Below are positions 25,298-32,477 of a stretch of DNA of 64,000 bases, one piece after another. The position numbers and the translations under genes were made by a program. Within the stretch, counting starts at the first letter, position 1. The number at the start of each line of letters is the position of its first letter. The notes under the pieces are model-generated. The model saw only the letters and a program-made list of their open reading frames with translations. It ran no database searches and was not told the origin of the DNA. The stretch is from Kerstersia similis. Lineage in GTDB: Bacteria; Pseudomonadota; Gammaproteobacteria; Burkholderiales; Burkholderiaceae_B. The stretch is from positions 124,001-188,000 of the forward strand of contig NZ_CBCSIQ010000002.1 of the NCBI RefSeq assembly GCF_965139615.1, read 5' to 3'.

Positions 25298-26746
25298 TCA
25301 GGCTGCGTTGGCCCGTTGCGCGAGGGCGCTGCGTACGCCCGCGGCGTAGGCAGGATCAGCCTTTTCGAAGTGCCCCAGTTGGCGCTCGACGATGGTTTCA
25401 GGGACGCCGTCCATGGCGGCCGCGATGTTGTCGAACAGTTGCTGGCGTTGCGACGGGTTCATCAGGCGAAACAGATTGCCTGCCTGGGTGTAGTCGTCGT
25501 TGCCTTCGCGGTGGTCATAGCGGTCGGCCGCGCCGTGAAGCGGCAGCGGGGGTTCCTTGAAGGCCGGTGCTTCCTGTGGGCCGTTGAAGGAGTTGGGTTC
25601 ATAGTTGACCGAGCCGCCGCCATTGTCGCCAAAGCACATGGCGCCATCACGATAGTAGTTGTGTACCGGGCAGCGCGGTTGGTTGACCGGCAGTTGCTCA
25701 TGGTTGCCGCCCAGGCGATGGCGTGCAGCGTCCGCGTACGAGAAAATGCGGAATTGCAGCATTTTGTCCGGGCTGTGGCTGATGCCGGGGACGACGTTCG
25801 CAGGCGAAAAGCTGGCTTGCTCGACTTGTGCGTGGTAGTTGTCCGGGTTGCGGTTCAGTTCCAGCGTGCCGACTTCGATCAGCGGGAAGTCGCCATGCGG
25901 CCAGACTTTGGTGAGATCAAAGGGGTTGTAGCTGGTCTGTTCGGCCTGGGCTTCGGTCATGACCTGGATGTAGAGTTTCCAGCGTGGGAATTCGCCGTTC
26001 TCGATCGAGTTGTACAGATCGCGCTGATGCGATTCTCGGTCGCCGCCGATGATTTGCGCAGCTTCGGCGTTGGTCAGGTTCTTGATGCCTTGCTGGCTCT
26101 TGAAGTGGAATTTGACCCAGTGACGGACACCTTGCGCATTGATCATGCTGTAGGTATGGCTGCCGAAGCCATGCATGTGGCGCAGAGAAGCCGGCAGGCC
26201 GCGGTCGCTCATCAGGATGGTGACTTGGTGCAGGGATTCCGGTGACAGCGACCAGAAATCCCATTGCGCGGTGTTGCTGCGCATGTTGGTGCGTGGGTCG
26301 CGCTTTTGCGTGTGGATGAAGTCCGGAAACTTGTAGGCGTCGCGGACGAAGAAGACAGGGGTGTTGTTGCCGACCAGATCCCAGTTGCCCTGGCGGGTAT
26401 AGAACTTGAGCGCGAAGCCGCGTACATCGCGTTCCGCATCGGCAGCGCCACGTTCGCCGGCAACCGTGGAGAAGCGCAGCAGCAGGTCGGTCTGCAAGCC
26501 GATGGCGGAGAAGATGTCCGCACAGGAGTAGCGCGTAATGTCGTGCGTGACGGTGAAGGTGCCGAACGCAGCCGAGCCCTTGGCATGAACGACACGCTCG
26601 GGAATACGCTCACGGTTGAAGTGTGCGTGCTTTTCGAACAGCTGGTAGTCCTGGACAAGCAAGGGGCCGCGCGGGCCTGCCGTCAGGCTGTTCTGGTTAT
26701 CGGCGACAGGGGCGCCAGCGGCGGTCGTGAGGGTGGGGCGGGTCAT
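25298..26746 (-). CDS. katA: Haem catalase, small-subunit type
   Basis: The 482-residue length fits clade 3 monofunctional catalases. The catalytic histidine is His54 in RVVHAKGSAAFG. The active-site asparagine lies in NNTPVFFVRD, and the proximal haem tyrosine in RIFSYADAARHRLG near residue 340. No signal peptide is visible, so it is cytoplasmic and removes hydrogen peroxide. It has a strong AGGAGG ribosome site. An OxyR-like sequence lies about 100 bp upstream of the start (26842-26856). It converges with phnE and diverges from the MetE-like gene. Confidence 0.95.
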   Translation of the reverse strand: MTRPTLTTAAGAPVADNQNSLTAGPRGPLLVQDYQLFEKHAHFNRERIPERVVHAKGSAAFGTFTVTHDITRYSCADIFSAIGLQTDLLLRFSTVAGERGAADAERDVRGFALKFYTRQGNWDLVGNNTPVFFVRDAYKFPDFIHTQKRDPRTNMRSNTAQWDFWSLSPESLHQVTILMSDRGLPASLRHMHGFGSHTYSMINAQGVRHWVKFHFKSQQGIKNLTNAEAAQIIGGDRESHQRDLYNSIENGEFPRWKLYIQVMTEAQAEQTSYNPFDLTKVWPHGDFPLIEVGTLELNRNPDNYHAQVEQASFSPANVVPGISHSPDKMLQFRIFSYADAARHRLGGNHEQLPVNQPRCPVHNYYRDGAMCFGDNGGGSVNYEPNSFNGPQEAPAFKEPPLPLHGAADRYDHREGNDDYTQAGNLFRLMNPSQRQQLFDNIAAAMDGVPETIVERQLGHFEKADPAYAAGVRSALAQRANAA

Positions 26747-26790
26747 AGTGAGGTCCTCCTGTGGGTTGGTGTTGCGATGTGATTGGGTTG

Positions 26791-26856
26791 ATCATAGAAA
26801 ATCTCAATGACAAAATAAAATCAATTAATTCAATTAAGCCGATAGCGTTCTGCTAT
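26791..26856 (-). promoter_or_regulatory. Candidate katA promoter with OxyR-like site
   Basis: GATAGCGTTCTGCTATA (ATAG-N7-CTAT at 26842-26856) matches one half of the OxyR tetramer site. Reading toward katA, a -10-like TATGAT lies at 26796-26791, with only a poor -35, as expected for an activated promoter. A second ATAG-N7-CTAT at the correct spacing is not present, so the OxyR call is tentative. The surrounding 200 bp are AT-rich. Confidence 0.38.
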
Positions 26857-26982
26857 ATCTCGGTTCAGTGTGTGATTTTTCGGTCGGCCGAGCCCAGGCC
26901 AGGGGAAAGCAATCTCTGTAAATTAAGCCAAGTTTTACTGGATTGACAGCCGGGATCTTGCGTAGCGTTCCGGAAAGACAGC

Positions 26983-27007
26983 TTTAAATGAAAAATATTC
27001 ATTTAAA
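26983..27007. promoter_or_regulatory. MetR-type box inside a longer perfect inverted repeat
   Basis: TTTAAATGAA-AAATA-TTCATTTAAA is a perfect 10-5-10 inverted repeat. Its core TGAA-N5-TTCA (26989-27001) is the known consensus of MetR, the LysR-type activator of methionine genes. It lies about 240 bp upstream of the MetE-like gene and about 240 bp from katA. The downstream gene's methionine-synthase relationship supports the call. No metR gene is in the window. Confidence 0.55.
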
Positions 27008-27174
27008 TCTTGAGAGAATGGCGTGGATTGTATGCAAGCTGATGAAATCAACGATATTCTTGTTCCATAAAATTCTGGCTGGCACTTGGCTTGTGCTGCG
27101 TTAAGTGGCAATAATCAAATAGAATTATCCAAGTAACGGTGACGGAAGGTGAAGCAGCCGGCACCACCGGGCCG

Positions 27175-27198
27175 ACGTTTTATGTATACATAAAACGT
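27175..27198. promoter_or_regulatory. Perfect 24-bp palindrome upstream of the MetE-like gene
   Basis: The sequence from 27175 to 27198 is a perfect dyad with half-site ACGTTTTATGTA and no loop. The centre ATGTATACAT fits the TGTATACA-type operators of GntR (FadR/VanR-like) regulators. It ends 44 bp before the GTG start, a position suited to repression. A loopless dyad is more likely a protein site than an RNA hairpin. Confidence 0.6.
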
Positions 27199-27242
27199 TG
27201 GCGCGTCAGGATGATATTCGTCAAAACCATTGGGAGTTTTCA

Positions 27243-28364
27243 GTGAGCATTCCGCTTAATCCGCCATTCCGCGCCGAGCATGTCGGCAGTTTCCTGCGTC
27301 CCGCCTATTTGCTGGAAGCCCGCGCCCAGAAGGAAAAGGGTGAAATCACTGCTGAACAGCTGCGAGCCGTGGAAGACAAGGCTATTCTGGAAATCATCAA
27401 GTTCCAGGAAGAGCTGGGTTTCAAGAGCATTACTGATGGCGAGTTCCGCCGCACCTATTTCCACGTGGACTTCCTGCGTCAGCTGGGTGGCGTGGTCAGC
27501 GAGATTCCGGCCGTGATCGAACGTCCCAATGGCAAGATCGAGCTGGCGCCGCCCATCATGAAGGTGGTCGATAAGGTGCGCCATGTGCGCGATATCCAGC
27601 TGGCTGACTTCCAGTTCCTCAAGGCCAATGTGGCGGCAGGCTCGGTGCCCAAGGTTACGATTCCGTCGCCGACCATGCTGCACTTCCGTGGCGGCCGCGC
27701 CGGTATCAGCAAAGAGCATTACCCGGTGCTGGACCCTGATTTTTATGATGATGTGGCGCAGGCTTATGCCGACGAGCTGCACTCGCTGGCCGCCGCCGGC
27801 TGTAATTATGTGCAGATGGACGATACTAACCTGGCTTACTTGTGTGATGAGCGCATGCGCGAAGCCGCTCGCCAGCGTGGTGATGATCCCAACGAGCTGC
27901 CGCATCGCTATGCCGATTTCATCAATCGCGTCGTGGCCCGCAAGCCTGCTGGCATGCGCCTGGGCATTCACCTGTGCCGCGGTAACTTCCGCAGCACGCA
28001 CGCAGCGGCGGGCAACTACGAGCCGGTCGCCGAGGCACTGCTGGCTGAAATGAATGTCGATGCCTACTTCCTGGAGTATGACGACGACCGTTCGGGCGAT
28101 TTCCGTCCGCTGCGTTTCCTGCCCAAAAACAAGGTAGCGGTGCTGGGCCTGATCACCACCAAGTTCGGTGAAATGGAATCCAAGGACGCCATCAAGCGCC
28201 GTATCGAAGAGGCCGCCCAGTACGCGCCGCTGGAGCAATTGGCGCTGTCGCCGCAATGTGGTTTCAGCAGCACCGTGCACGGCAATGATATTGCCGTTGC
28301 CGCGCAACGCGCCAAGATGCAACTGGTCATGGAAGTGGCCCGCGAAGTCTGGGGCGATGCCTGA
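27243..28364 (+). CDS. Cobalamin-independent methionine synthase-like protein (MetE C-terminal family)
   Basis: The GTG at 27243 follows TTGGGAG at a good distance and gives 373 residues. The protein matches the short MetE-like family (YxjG/YxjH type) that has only the C-terminal catalytic barrel: PFRAEHVGSFLRPAYLLEAR at the start, ITDGEFRRTYFHVDF, GCNYVQMDDTNLAYL, LGIHLCRGNFRSTH with the His and Cys zinc ligands, and LSPQCGFSSTV with the last Cys. Such proteins transfer methyl groups from methylated folate or corrinoid donors to homocysteine or related thiols. The exact donor is unknown. A MetR-type box upstream supports a methionine role. Confidence 0.82.
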   Translation: MSIPLNPPFRAEHVGSFLRPAYLLEARAQKEKGEITAEQLRAVEDKAILEIIKFQEELGFKSITDGEFRRTYFHVDFLRQLGGVVSEIPAVIERPNGKIELAPPIMKVVDKVRHVRDIQLADFQFLKANVAAGSVPKVTIPSPTMLHFRGGRAGISKEHYPVLDPDFYDDVAQAYADELHSLAAAGCNYVQMDDTNLAYLCDERMREAARQRGDDPNELPHRYADFINRVVARKPAGMRLGIHLCRGNFRSTHAAAGNYEPVAEALLAEMNVDAYFLEYDDDRSGDFRPLRFLPKNKVAVLGLITTKFGEMESKDAIKRRIEEAAQYAPLEQLALSPQCGFSSTVHGNDIAVAAQRAKMQLVMEVAREVWGDA

Positions 28365-28420
28365 TCCTGGCAGCATGCCTGCAGGGCAGACGGCCTGACG
28401 GTCTGCTGAGGTCATGCAAA

Positions 28421-28456
28421 CAGGCCGGAAAGCCATGCTTTCCGGCCTGTTTTTTT
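28421..28456 (+). terminator. Rho-independent terminator after the MetE-like gene
   Basis: CAGGCCGGAAAGC and GCTTTCCGGCCTG form a perfect 13-bp stem with a 3-nt loop, followed by seven T. It is one of the cleanest terminators in the window. Confidence 0.9.
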
Positions 28457-28792
28457 ATGCCTGCTGTCTCTGTTCGTGGCGATATTCGATGCGGCCTGTG
28501 CCGGAGGACAATGGCAGGCTCGGCGGATGATTCAGTCCAGGATGGGCAACAGTTCGCACGGCGGGGATGACTGCAAACCACTGTGCTCTTGCGTCGCCGT
28601 TCAGGGAAAGGCCGTCGATATGGCCGCGCGGGATTGGAGCGGTTGCGGAAAACCCGCTGCAGGCAGGGGATAAGCCGGGCATGGCCGACGAAGTGTGCGA
28701 GAATCAGTTTCATTCACTGCGGCGCCACATCGTGTCATACCGTGCCGGCTAGCGCAGGTATCCGTTTTTCTACCAAGCGAGACCTTCCAACA
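28457..28792. other. Gap without a recognisable gene
   Basis: About 335 bp between the MetE-like terminator and the nitroreductase start. Short open frames exist on both strands, but none has a family signature or a good ribosome site. I see no hairpin or operator that stands out. Confidence 0.5.
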
Positions 28793-29398
28793 ATGAGCAA
28801 TCCGTCTGATGTGGCGACCAGCGCCCTGGAGCTTTTGCTGTCCCGACGTTCCAATTCCCTGTTGACGGCCCCAGGGCCCAATGCCGAGGAGCTGGATCTG
28901 ATTCTCCAGGCCGCGGCACGTGCGCCGGATCATGCGTCTTTGCGCCCCTGGCGTTTTCGTGTGATTGAGGGAGCAGCCATTGGCCGCCTGGCGGATTTCG
29001 CCATCGCCGCAGTCAAGGCCGCCGGCGATGCCCGCATGACGCCCGAGAAGGAACATGCCGTGCGCGCCTGGCTGGCCAAGGTGCCGCTGGTGATCGCCCT
29101 GGGGCATGAGATTCACCACGACCATCCCAAGGCCCCCGAGTGGGAACAGTTGGCGGCAACCAGCGCGGCCGTGATGAACATCTTGAATGCTGCCCATTTC
29201 CTGGGCTATGGCGCTTTCTGGAGCACCGGGCTGGGTACGGCCGTGGAAGAAGTGCAGGAAGGCCTGGGTTTTGATCCGCTGTCCTACCGCTTTATGGGCT
29301 ATCTGGTGATAGGCACGCCTGCCGTGCCGGCGCAGGAATCCGCCAGGCAGGCGCCCTCAGTGTATGTCAGTCGCTGGACGGCGCCTGAAGGCCTGTAA
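28793..29398 (+). CDS. ydjA: Nitroreductase of the YdjA type
   Basis: The ATG at 28793 gives 201 residues. The frame is open further upstream, but that part has no family similarity. YdjA features are RRSNSLLTAPGPNAEELDLI, AARAPDHASLRPWRFRVIEG (FMN phosphate and ring contacts) and the late GYGAFWSTGLGT. These small FMN proteins form dimers and use NAD(P)H to reduce nitro or quinone compounds; natural substrates are unclear. Its last 32 bp overlap the 3' end of cueR on the other strand. Confidence 0.85.
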   Translation: MSNPSDVATSALELLLSRRSNSLLTAPGPNAEELDLILQAAARAPDHASLRPWRFRVIEGAAIGRLADFAIAAVKAAGDARMTPEKEHAVRAWLAKVPLVIALGHEIHHDHPKAPEWEQLAATSAAVMNILNAAHFLGYGAFWSTGLGTAVEEVQEGLGFDPLSYRFMGYLVIGTPAVPAQESARQAPSVYVSRWTAPEGL

Positions 29399-29765
29399 TG
29401 ATCGGGCAGTCCGGCCGCTCGTCACCATGACAGTGGCTGGCCAGGTGCGCCAGCGTATCGGCCATTTGTTCCAGCGCCAGCGCTTTGGCGCGCAATTCCT
29501 GGATATGGGCCAGAGCCAGTGCTTTGACATCGGCGCTGGCCCGGGATTTGTCCTGCCAAAGTTGCACCAGGCTACGCATCTGTTCAACGGAAAAGCCGAG
29601 GTCGCGGGCACGCCTGAGAAAACGCAGCGTGTGCACATCCTGTTCCCGGTAATGTCGGTAGCCCGCCTCGCTGCGCTGGACGGCAGGCAGTAGCCCCGCA
29701 TCTTCGTAGTAGCGGATCATTTTTGCGGAAATGCCGCTGGCCTTGGAGGCTGCACCGATATTCAT
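29367..29765 (-). CDS. cueR: Copper-responsive MerR-type activator
   Basis: The 132-residue MerR protein has the winged helix-turn-helix (MNIGAASKASGISAKMIRYY) and the CueR-specific residues. Cys112 and Cys120 lie in the metal loop CHGDERPDC, and Ser77 marks sensors of monovalent metals, all at the same numbers as in the E. coli protein. It activates copA by untwisting a 19-bp-spaced promoter when Cu(I) binds. The gene is downstream of copA with a 4-bp overlap (ATGA), so it is made from the promoter it controls. Confidence 0.92.
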   Translation of the reverse strand: MNIGAASKASGISAKMIRYYEDAGLLPAVQRSEAGYRHYREQDVHTLRFLRRARDLGFSVEQMRSLVQLWQDKSRASADVKALALAHIQELRAKALALEQMADTLAHLASHCHGDERPDCPIITGLQAPSSD

Positions 29766-32071
29766 GCTCGTGCTCCTGCAGTGTGCGATGGTTGTGGACG
29801 CCAGGCTTTCAGGCGCAAGGCATTGACGACCACAAAGACGCTGGAGAGCGCCATGGCCGCGGCGGCAAATACTGGCGACATCAGCAGGCCATAGGCGGGA
29901 TAGAGCACGCCGGCTGCCAGCGGAATGAGTGCTGCGTTATAGACAAAGGCCCAGAACAGGTTCTGGCGAATATTGCGCATGGTCGCGCGCGAGAGCGCGA
30001 TGGCATTGGCAACGCCAGTCAGAGAGCCGGACATCAAGACCACGCCAGCGGATTCGACAGCGATATCCGCTCCCGTGCCAATGGCGATGCCAACATGCGC
30101 TGCCGCCAGGGCAGGGGCATCATTGATGCCATCGCCCACGAAAGCGCAATGCTTGCCTGCCGCCTTGAGCTGCGCCAGTACCGCTACCTTGTCGGCGGGC
30201 AAGGCCTGGGCGTGTACATCGTCAATGCCCAGCTGGGCGGCCACGGCTTCGGCGGTGCGTTGATTGTCGCCTGTTAGCATGACCAGGCGAATGCCTTGTT
30301 CATGCAAGGCTTGCAGGGCAGCAGGCGTGTCGTCCTTGAGGGGGTCGGCCACGGCAACCAGTGCGGCCATGCGTCCGTCCAGGGCGACATAGAAGGGGGT
30401 GTTGCCGGCGGCACCCCATTGGTCGGCCAACGCGGCAAGCATGGCGTCCATGGCGATGCCGCGTTCTTGCATGAGTTTGGCTGCGCCGGCGATCAGGGCG
30501 TGGCCATCGACCGTGGCCGCCAGCCCCGCGCCGCTGATGGCTTCGAAGCCGTCAACCTGGCCGAATGTCATATTGCGCGCTTGCGCCGCCTGCACGATGG
30601 CATGGGCAATCGGGTGTTCAGAGTGGCTTTGGGCACTGGCCAGCATTTGCAGCACGGACGCTTCCTCAAAGCCCTCAGCCACCTGGATATTCGTCAGCGC
30701 CGGCTTGCCTTGCGTCAGTGTGCCGGTTTTATCGAAGACGACGGTATCGACTTCACGCAGCGTTTGCAGTGCATCGCCTTGGCGGAACAGAATGCCGAGG
30801 TCAGCGGCCCGGCCGGTACCCACCATGATGGAGGTCGGCGTGGCCAGGCCCATGGCGCAAGGGCAGGCTACGATCAATACGGCCACTGCGTTGACGAGCG
30901 CAAAGTCAAAACCTAGCGAGGGTGCGAGCAGCATCCACAGGGCCAGCGTCAGAATGGCAATGCCCATCACGGCGGGCACGAACCAGCCGGTGACTTTATC
31001 CACCAGGGCCTGCACGGGCAGGCGTGCCCCTTGCGCCTGTTCTACCATGCGGATGATCTGAGCCAGCGTGGTGTTTTCTCCCGTGCGCGTGACTTCGATA
31101 TCCAGGCTGCCATGCGTGTTGAGCGTGGCGCCAGTAACGCTGTCGCCCGCTTTGCGGGAAACAGGCAGGGGCTCGCCGGTGAGCATGGATTCATCGACAT
31201 GCGACTCTCCCTGGCGGATCACGCCATCCAGCGGGATTTTCTCGCCGGGACGCACACGCAGCAGGTCGCCAGTGCGCACAGCGGAAATATCGACATCTTC
31301 GATCGTGCCATCGGACAGCACGCGTCTAGCGGTCCTGACCTGCAGCCCGACCAGGCGACGTATGGCTGCGCCGGTACGGCCCTTGGCGCGTGCTTCGAGC
31401 ATTTTGCCCAGCAGGATCAGGGTGACGATGACGGCGCTGGCTTCAAAGTAGATATGGCGCGAGGCTTCCGGCAGCCAGTGCGGCGCCAGCGTTGCGACCA
31501 CGGAATAGAGCCAGGCCGCCCCGGAGCCGACTGCGACCAGCGAGTTCATGTCCGGTGTCCGCTGCCAGAGCGCGCGCAGGCCGTCACGGAAGAAGTGCCG
31601 GCCCGGTCCAGCCAGCACCAGGGTGGTCAGTATTCCCTGTATCCAAGCGTTGCGTTGCGTGCCTAGCGTGTGCATGACGAAATCGTGGATGGCCGGCACC
31701 ATATGGCTGCCCATCTCCAGCAGAAAGACGGGCAGGGTCAGAACCAATGAAAGCAGGAAAGCGCGCTTGAGCCGCTGGCGTTCTTGCTCCTGGCGCGCGC
31801 TTTGCTCGGCGGCCATGCGTTCTCGATCGACCACCACGCTGGCCGGATAGCCGGCAGCGGTTACGACGGCCGCCAGCGCGTCCGGCGAAGCGCCATCCGG
31901 TTGCAGTCGCACGCTGGCGCGCTCGGTTGCCAGGTTGACGCTGGCTTCCAGCACGCCAGGTTGTGCGGCGAGTTTTTTCTGTACGCGGTTCACGCAGGAT
32001 GCGCATGTCATGCCATCAATGGCAAGTTCGATGGCTAAGGTTGCGTCACGATTGGCGGCTTTCGTACTCAT
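29762..32071 (-). CDS. copA: Cu(I)-exporting P-type ATPase
   Basis: The 769-residue pump has one N-terminal heavy-metal domain (GMTCASC at residues 20-26), eight membrane helices, the TGE actuator motif (MLTGEPLPVS), the intramembrane CPC site (residues 403-405), the phosphorylation site DKTGTLT (Asp447) and the hinge GDGINDAPAL. The CPC plus the late Met/Ser helix residues make it a Cu(I)/Ag(I) exporter of the inner membrane. It is transcribed with cueR from a CueR-type promoter at 32140-32170. It has a GGAGAAAG ribosome site. Confidence 0.95.
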   Translation of the reverse strand: MSTKAANRDATLAIELAIDGMTCASCVNRVQKKLAAQPGVLEASVNLATERASVRLQPDGASPDALAAVVTAAGYPASVVVDRERMAAEQSARQEQERQRLKRAFLLSLVLTLPVFLLEMGSHMVPAIHDFVMHTLGTQRNAWIQGILTTLVLAGPGRHFFRDGLRALWQRTPDMNSLVAVGSGAAWLYSVVATLAPHWLPEASRHIYFEASAVIVTLILLGKMLEARAKGRTGAAIRRLVGLQVRTARRVLSDGTIEDVDISAVRTGDLLRVRPGEKIPLDGVIRQGESHVDESMLTGEPLPVSRKAGDSVTGATLNTHGSLDIEVTRTGENTTLAQIIRMVEQAQGARLPVQALVDKVTGWFVPAVMGIAILTLALWMLLAPSLGFDFALVNAVAVLIVACPCAMGLATPTSIMVGTGRAADLGILFRQGDALQTLREVDTVVFDKTGTLTQGKPALTNIQVAEGFEEASVLQMLASAQSHSEHPIAHAIVQAAQARNMTFGQVDGFEAISGAGLAATVDGHALIAGAAKLMQERGIAMDAMLAALADQWGAAGNTPFYVALDGRMAALVAVADPLKDDTPAALQALHEQGIRLVMLTGDNQRTAEAVAAQLGIDDVHAQALPADKVAVLAQLKAAGKHCAFVGDGINDAPALAAAHVGIAIGTGADIAVESAGVVLMSGSLTGVANAIALSRATMRNIRQNLFWAFVYNAALIPLAAGVLYPAYGLLMSPVFAAAAMALSSVFVVVNALRLKAWRPQPSHTAGARA

Positions 32072-32139
32072 GACTTTCTCCGAGAGCGGAATAGGGGGCC
32101 TGTGCTGTCGTGGGCAGCAGACATGGTAGGTATGGCTGT

Positions 32140-32170
32140 ATTCTCAACCTTTCCATTATGGCAAGGTCAA
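32140..32170 (-). promoter_or_regulatory. CueR-type promoter of copA-cueR
   Basis: On the minus strand, -35 TTGACC (32170-32165) and -10 GAGAAT (32145-32140) are separated by exactly 19 bp, the overlong spacer typical of MerR-family promoters. The spacer holds the dyad ACCTT-N11-AAGGT, with an inner CC-ATTAT-GG, centred between the elements (32147-32167). This matches known CueR operators in layout. Confidence 0.85.
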
Positions 32171-32265
32171 GCGCTTTTGGGGCATCGGGCCGGGCGGGCG
32201 GTGCCTGGGATAGAATGAAGTGATGCCCTGGCTAAATAGGGCGCTGCAAGTAACGGAGAAATGAC

Positions 32266-32475
32266 ATGGCAACACTGCAATTCCAGGTTCCCGATATGAG
32301 TTGCGATCACTGCGTTCGTGCCCTGACAGGCGCTATTCAAGAGGCAGTGCCCGGCGCGCTGGTACAGGCCGACCTGACGGCGCACACGCTGACGGTGACT
32401 GGCACGGAAGATATCGCTGCAGTGGAACGCGGCATTGCTGCCGCCGATTACGAATTCACTCGCAAGGAGGCCTGA
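32266..32475 (+). CDS. copZ: CopZ-like copper chaperone (HMA domain)
   Basis: The 69-residue protein is a single heavy-metal-associated domain: FQVPDMSCDHCVRALTGAIQ with metal-binding Cys13 and Cys16, and a ferredoxin-like pattern to the end. It carries Cu(I) in the cytoplasm and can hand it to CopA or CueR. The gene is divergent from copA-cueR, has a CGGAGAAA ribosome site, and is followed 2 bp later by a flavoprotein disulfide reductase gene. The CueR promoter in the gap faces the other way. Confidence 0.88.
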   Translation: MATLQFQVPDMSCDHCVRALTGAIQEAVPGALVQADLTAHTLTVTGTEDIAAVERGIAAADYEFTRKEA

Positions 32476-32477
32476 GC

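Noticed and set aside
27100..27175. Possible cobalamin or SAM riboswitch before the MetE-like gene
   Set aside because: I do not find the B12-box or the SAM core motifs; the clear signals there are DNA dyads.
28455..28682. Short minus-strand frame between the MetE-like and nitroreductase genes
   Set aside because: No ribosome site, no family pattern, and it overlaps competing frames on the other strand.
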